DNA from: Rhodobacteraceae bacterium 63075
GTDB taxonomy: Bacteria; Pseudomonadota; Alphaproteobacteria; Rhodobacterales; Rhodobacteraceae
Assembly (NCBI GenBank): GCA_003417655.1
Contig: QVMW01000004.1
Location: 62,001-126,000 of the forward strand
Direction of reading: 5' to 3'
Length of the DNA: 64,000 bases
In this document: positions 59,726 to 64,000 of the stretch, in pieces
Layout: each line of letters begins with the position of its first letter
Numbering within the stretch: the stretch's first letter is position 1
Position numbers and translations under genes: made by a program
Notes under the pieces: model-generated
The model's database searches: none
What the model was told of the DNA's origin: nothing
Seen by the model: the letters and a program-made list of their open reading frames with translations, nothing else

Positions 59726-60979
59726 TTATGTCGTTTCCGCATCTTCCTGCTCTTCAGCCGCCGTTTCGAGGGCATATTCCATGGCCAGCGCCGTCGAGGA
59801 CATGCTGACCGGCGCATAGGCCCCGGTATCTTCGGCAGACAGCGCCTCGCGCTGCGTCATCCGGTAGGCCGCGTATCCCGAAAGCGACAGCAGAAGAACC
59901 GCGATGAAGAGAAAATACCCGTGCGCGCCGATCATTCCCATCATCCAACCCGTGATGATCGGGCCAGAGATCGCGCCGAGCCCGTTGATGAAGACTAGCC
60001 CGCCCGAGACGGACGCCATGTCGTCAAGATCGATGTAATCGTTGGTATGCGCCACGAGCAGCGAATAGAGCGGGTTGGACATCCCCCCGATCAGGAAAGC
60101 CGCGATCAGGAGCGAGGGGAAGTAGCCGCCGGTCAGCATTCCCAGAAGCGCGCCGGCTCCGCCCAGCACTGCGGAGTAAAAGATCAGCTGGCGGCGGTCC
60201 ATGCGGTCGGAAAGCCAGCCCAGCGGGTATTGCACCAGCACCGCGCCGATATAGAAGGTCGAGATGAAGATCGACAACTGGCCGAGGCCCAGGCCGGCGG
60301 CGGTGCCATAGACCGCGCTCATCCCGAACTGCGCCGAGAAGACCCCGCCCAGAAGGAACATGCCGACACAGCCCAGTGGCGAGATCCGGAGTATCTCCAA
60401 GAGCGACTTGGGCTTGGTCGCCTCGAAGGCGGGCGTGGGGCTGATCGAAAGCAGGATCGGGGCGAAGGAGATCGAAACCAGCACCGACATGATCACGAAG
60501 AGCATGTATCCGCCCGGATCGGCCACGTTCAGAAGCGCCTGCGCGACAACGATGCCGAGCATCTGCACGATCATGTAAAGAGACAGCGCCTTGCCCCGGT
60601 TGTCGTTGCTGGCCGCGTTGTTGAGCCAGCTTTCCGCCGTGACGTAAACGCCCGAGAAACAGAAGCCCACGATGACGCGCCCGACCGTCCAGGCCCAGGG
60701 GTTGGCCCAGGCCGCGTAGAGGATCAATACAGCGGAAATGAGCGAGGCAAGCGCCGCGAAGACACGCACATGGCCAACGCGGCGGATCATCGTCGGTGTC
60801 AGGCGCGATCCGCCAAGAAAACCGAGGAAATAGGCCGACATGACAATCGACATCTCGAAGGCGGAGAAGCCCTCAATGTCGCCGCGCACACCCAGAAGCG
60901 AGCCCTGCAGGCCGTTGCCGACCATGAGAAGCATCATGCCCAGCATCAGGGCCCATGACGAAGAGATCACTTGTATCAT
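59726..60979 (-). CDS. Major facilitator superfamily transporter, paralogue 2
   Basis: A 417-residue MFS protein with twelve membrane helices, clearly related to the one at 40077. Both share GVYVTAESWLNxxAxNxxRGKxLS-type blocks, an RRVGHVRVFAAL motif, a GWLSDRxDRR motif and an acidic tail with a similar SAEDTGAYAPV/APEDTESYLGV segment. AAGGAACGCAGCG precedes the ATG at 60979. The substrate is unknown. Its duplication within 20 kb suggests two related but separate transport tasks. Confidence 0.88.
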   Translation of the reverse strand: MIQVISSSWALMLGMMLLMVGNGLQGSLLGVRGDIEGFSAFEMSIVMSAYFLGFLGGSRLTPTMIRRVGHVRVFAALASLISAVLILYAAWANPWAWTVGRVIVGFCFSGVYVTAESWLNNAASNDNRGKALSLYMIVQMLGIVVAQALLNVADPGGYMLFVIMSVLVSISFAPILLSISPTPAFEATKPKSLLEILRISPLGCVGMFLLGGVFSAQFGMSAVYGTAAGLGLGQLSIFISTFYIGAVLVQYPLGWLSDRMDRRQLIFYSAVLGGAGALLGMLTGGYFPSLLIAAFLIGGMSNPLYSLLVAHTNDYIDLDDMASVSGGLVFINGLGAISGPIITGWMMGMIGAHGYFLFIAVLLLSLSGYAAYRMTQREALSAEDTGAYAPVSMSSTALAMEYALETAAEEQEDAETT

Positions 60980-61062
60980 CGCTGCGTTCCTTGCGGTTCG
61001 TCCCGCTCATGCCCTCAAACGACGCCAATGTCCGTTTTGAAAACGACATCGGCCAGTCTCAT

Positions 61063-62130
61063 TCATGCCTCTGGCAGCAATAGAGATGAGTCGCCATAGG
61101 AAAAGAAGCGGTATCGTTCCGCGATGGCATGGGCGTAGATCTCCATCATCCTCTCGCGTCCCATGAGCGCCGAGACGAGCATCATCAGGGTCGATTTCGG
61201 CAGGTGAAAATTCGTCATCAGCCCATCGGTGACCGCGAAATCGAAACCGGGATAGATGAAGATATCGGTCTCGCCCTTCCAGGGCGAAATGGCCCCGGAG
61301 CCGCGCGCGGCGCTCTCGATGAGCCGCAGAGCCGTTGTTCCGACCGGGATGACCCGCCCGCCCGCGGCCTTGGTCGCGGCGATTTCCGCCGCCGCCGGTT
61401 CCGTCACCTCGCCCCATTCGGCATGCATCCGGTGCGTTGCGACATCCTCCACCTTCACCGGCAGGAACGTGCCCGCGCCCACATGGAGCGTCACATGGGT
61501 GAAGCCGATCCCCGCCGCGCGCAGCTTTTCGAGCAGCGGCGCGTCGAAATGCAAGGACGCGGTCGGGGCTGCGACAGCACCGCGGTTGCGCGCGAATACC
61601 GTCTGGTAGTCCTCACGGTCCTGCGCATCCGCCTTGCGCCTCGCTTCGATATAGGGCGGCAAGGGCATGGCGCCCGCCGCATTGAGCGCGTCCTCGAAGG
61701 CATCGCCCTCAAGGTTGAAATGCAGCTCGGCCTGCCCGCCCGACTTGGCCGAGCAAACAGCCTTGAGCCCGGCGGAAAATTCGATCTGTTCGCCCTCGCG
61801 GAGCTTCCTGAGGGGTTTGACAAGCGCGTTCCAACCTCCTGAACTGCCCGGGCTGAGCAACGTCACATCCATCTGGGCACGGGTCTCACCCGTCTCCGCT
61901 GGCCGCACCCGCGCACCGAGGAGCCGCGCCGGGATCACCTTGGTGTCATTCAGCACAAGCCTGTCACCGGGCCGCAACCAGCGCAGCAGGTCAAACACCT
62001 GCGCATCAAGGATCGGGCCGCCGCAGGCGCTTCCTTCGGCCACGAGGAGCCGTGCGGAGCTTCGCGGGCGCACGGGCCGCGTGGCAATCAGCTCATCGGG
62101 AAGTTCGAAATCGAAATCGCTCAGTTTCAT
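61063..62130 (-). CDS. queA: tRNA preQ1(34) SAM ribosyltransferase-isomerase
   Basis: A 355-residue QueA that transfers and rearranges the ribosyl group of SAM onto preQ1 in tRNA to make epoxyqueuosine. The start [20 protein letters not shown] is diagnostic; motifs [35 protein letters not shown] and [19 protein letters not shown] match the family. It follows the YhdP-like gene after 37 bases on the same strand, and the MFS gene comes next. No queuosine-transport gene is nearby. Confidence 0.95.
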   Translation of the reverse strand: MKLSDFDFELPDELIATRPVRPRSSARLLVAEGSACGGPILDAQVFDLLRWLRPGDRLVLNDTKVIPARLLGARVRPAETGETRAQMDVTLLSPGSSGGWNALVKPLRKLREGEQIEFSAGLKAVCSAKSGGQAELHFNLEGDAFEDALNAAGAMPLPPYIEARRKADAQDREDYQTVFARNRGAVAAPTASLHFDAPLLEKLRAAGIGFTHVTLHVGAGTFLPVKVEDVATHRMHAEWGEVTEPAAAEIAATKAAGGRVIPVGTTALRLIESAARGSGAISPWKGETDIFIYPGFDFAVTDGLMTNFHLPKSTLMMLVSALMGRERMMEIYAHAIAERYRFFSYGDSSLLLPEA

Positions 62131-62167
62131 GAAGGGCTGGCCATACCTTTGGGACGCTCTGGTTCAT

Positions 62168-64000
62168 TCATCGTTGCACCTGCGGCGCAGGGCGGCGGAA
62201 TATCTCGCGAAACATACCCGGCGTAAAGATCGAAAGCGGATTGACCTGAACTTGCGGATCACCCGCGCTGCCGCGCAAGTTGTAGTTGAACCCGACAAGC
62301 CCCTCGCCCTTGCGCGTGAATATCTGCCCGATCCCGTTGACCAGATAGACCGGCGAGACGACGCCCTGCATATCCATTTCGCCCGAGGCGAGGCCGTAAT
62401 AGCCATCCATGGAGATACCGAGCGATGCGCCCACGGCACTCGAACTGTTGAGGATGAGCGCGGTCGGTGTAAGCTGAAAGCGGGCCTCGACCTCGTTGAA
62501 GAGGATGCCCGAGCCGCCAAGCTGTTCCAGAAGCCCCACCACGCTGATGGCATTGAGCAACGCCGCCATGGCCGGCGCGTCCTTGAGCCTGACCCCGGTC
62601 ATCTCGAGCGATCCGTTGTAGCTCCCTTTCGCGCTGGCCGGCACGAGGATCAGGTCGAACCCGCCGCCCGCGGCATTCCTGAGCAATCCGGCCGCCTTCA
62701 GGACCTGCCCGCCATCGCCGGACGTGATTCGAAACGCGCTTCTGCCCGACTGGGGCACGACGCGCCCCGAAACCGGGGCCTCACCGTTGACCAGCCCCGT
62801 GAAATCTCCGGTGAAGCCATTCGCGGTGTCGAACTCGCCGCGAAACTGCTCAAGAGCGATCCCGTCCGAGATTTTCAGCGTATCGAGGCGCGCATTGATG
62901 GGGCTGCCATCATCCGTCGCGCCGGAGCCGCCTGTTCCCAGCGTGGTCTGTGACAGGTCGATCCGCCCGCCATTCAGTTCGATCAGGGGCGCACGGCCCG
63001 GCCCGCGCGAGACGAACCTGAGCGGCACGTCGAGCCAGCTGCCGATCGTCACGCGCCCGAAACGCGCCTCTTCGAATTGGTCCTCCGTCAGCTTGACCGC
63101 TCCCGCCGCGTCCAGACCTGCGGCACTCAGCGAAACCTCATCGATGCTTCGGCTCTCGCCGAGCACGCCCGCAACACGCAAGCGCCCCTGCGCATCTTCC
63201 GGCTTGCGCCACCCGATCTGCGGAATCGCCAGCCCGATACCTTCAAGCGAGGATGTCAGGGTGAAAACCGTCCCCTCTCCGCGCTTCAGCGTCAGCTCCA
63301 CCTCGCCGCGCCCCGCGCCGCTGACCGTCCCGCTTGGTAGCCCGAGGCGAAACTCATCCACGAAGCCGGGGGATAGCTCGACAGTGCCGCGGGCCTTGGA
63401 AACGCGTCCCTCCGGCGGCCCGAGCGGAGCGGTAAACCTGCCGCTCACGGGAACGATGCCCAACCGGCCCTGCCCCGAGATGACCAGCGCCTCCCCGTCC
63501 GCCGCGATTTCGAGCCGCGGCGCGGCCAGAACCCGCCCCGGAACGATCATTTCCGAACGCACATTGGTCGCCACCGCACTCACCTCGTATTCGACCTGGT
63601 CGATCGGTACGGGCTTCTTCATGGTCCAGCCAAGTCGCCCCGAGACGCGAATATCGCCATCGGCCAGCGTCACGGGCTGGCCCGCCTTGCTCAGGAACGA
63701 AAGCGGCTCGAGATCGAGAACACTGAGAAGCGCCGTCACCCGGCCCTTTGCCGCAAGCTTGACCCGGGCCTGCGCGGGTTTGGGTTTGGTGCGTGGAATG
63801 ATGAATTGCGTGCCGGTGACATCAAGCTTTCCGCCCTGAGGAGCCGACATCGCCCCCTGCGTCGCCATGGCGGCAAACCGCTTTCGCAAAATACTCGCAT
63901 GTCCCGCGAGCCCTTCCAGCTCCGGCATCGTCTTCATGAAGCGCAGGCGGACATCTTCGTATGAGAATGAAAAATGCGGCTCCGGAGGTGCGCCCGGAAC
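62168..64000 (-). CDS. C-terminal part of a large AsmA/YhdP-like protein (partial)
   Basis: The frame stays open to the window edge at 64000, so the N-terminus is missing; at least 610 residues are visible. The sequence is beta-rich with repeated strands of the AsmA/DUF3971 kind (for example GRLGIVPVSGRFTAPLG and SLEMTGVRLKDAP). The C-terminal part ends with GLVGFNYNLRGSAGDPQVQV and VNPLSIFTPGMFREIF, which is the conserved AsmA_2 tail of YhdP proteins. YhdP-type proteins span the periplasm and help move phospholipid to the outer membrane. It probably co-transcribes with queA. Confidence 0.85.
   Translation of the reverse strand, partial: VPGAPPEPHFSFSYEDVRLRFMKTMPELEGLAGHASILRKRFAAMATQGAMSAPQGGKLDVTGTQFIIPRTKPKPAQARVKLAAKGRVTALLSVLDLEPLSFLSKAGQPVTLADGDIRVSGRLGWTMKKPVPIDQVEYEVSAVATNVRSEMIVPGRVLAAPRLEIAADGEALVISGQGRLGIVPVSGRFTAPLGPPEGRVSKARGTVELSPGFVDEFRLGLPSGTVSGAGRGEVELTLKRGEGTVFTLTSSLEGIGLAIPQIGWRKPEDAQGRLRVAGVLGESRSIDEVSLSAAGLDAAGAVKLTEDQFEEARFGRVTIGSWLDVPLRFVSRGPGRAPLIELNGGRIDLSQTTLGTGGSGATDDGSPINARLDTLKISDGIALEQFRGEFDTANGFTGDFTGLVNGEAPVSGRVVPQSGRSAFRITSGDGGQVLKAAGLLRNAAGGGFDLILVPASAKGSYNGSLEMTGVRLKDAPAMAALLNAISVVGLLEQLGGSGILFNEVEARFQLTPTALILNSSSAVGASLGISMDGYYGLASGEMDMQGVVSPVYLVNGIGQIFTRKGEGLVGFNYNLRGSAGDPQVQVNPLSIFTPGMFREIFRRPAPQVQR

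Overview
This 64 kb window is one continuous, high-GC, densely packed piece of bacterial chromosome. Gene content and protein style point to a marine alphaproteobacterium of the Rhodobacteraceae (Roseobacter group). The evidence is a ZapA plus coiled-coil partner pair, a B12-dependent ribonucleotide reductase, a methanethiol oxidase, FAD-GcvT demethylating oxidoreductases, a GTTC-N7-GTTC type LexA box before uvrA, and abundant ATGA-type gene overlaps. No phage, insertion sequence, CRISPR array or rRNA operon was seen. Both ends cut through a gene: a C-terminal fragment at the left, and a large AsmA/YhdP-like protein at the right.

Layout. 1-9660: partial radical-SAM-like gene, fatty acid desaturase, anmK, tyrS, a CorC/HlyC-type CBS protein, xerD in an operon with two envelope proteins (one only 49 aa), and aroK-aroB. 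9661-21059: two divergent FAD-GcvT oxidoreductases, a MobA-like nucleotidyltransferase, a small RTX-like ORF, a 912-residue RTX/Hint secreted protein, tRNA-Leu(CAA) and an FAD monooxygenase. 21174-27374: YqaA-like membrane protein with dsbB, methanethiol oxidase with a membrane partner, Lrp regulator divergent from arginase and ornithine cyclodeaminase, and an EF-hand protein. 28038-38100: nrdJ, tRNA-Pro(TGG), zapA with a coiled-coil gene, transketolase, a DUF808 protein and gap. 38338-39969: PepSY protein, cytochrome b561, membrane-tethered LuxR regulator and a tiny membrane protein. 40077-53836: MFS transporter, coaD, CBS protein, then a valine-catabolism region (LysR regulator, mmsA, acyl-CoA dehydrogenase, 3-hydroxyisobutyryl-CoA hydrolase, mmsB) interrupted by three unrelated genes. 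A glycosyltransferase, a Crp/Fnr regulator, a DUF2892 protein and a patatin follow. 53843-64000: uvrA, a methyltransferase, lpdA, DUF924, a second MFS paralogue, queA and the YhdP-like protein.

The most unusual signal is intergenic. At four gene 3' ends (311-358, 3700-3824, 9695-9824, 35842-35950) there are trains of two to five short, nearly perfect hairpins. Almost all have exactly three-base loops. Two of the trains contain a recognisably homologous repeat of about 110 bp whose stems differ by compensatory base changes. This suggests a conserved folded RNA or DNA element placed downstream of genes. Secondary candidates are the PepSY/b561/membrane-LuxR cluster, a shared TTGCA/TGCAA operator pattern that may tie the valine genes together, and a Crp-type palindrome placed to activate a DUF2892 gene.

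All functional calls are read from protein sequence features by eye. No database search was run.
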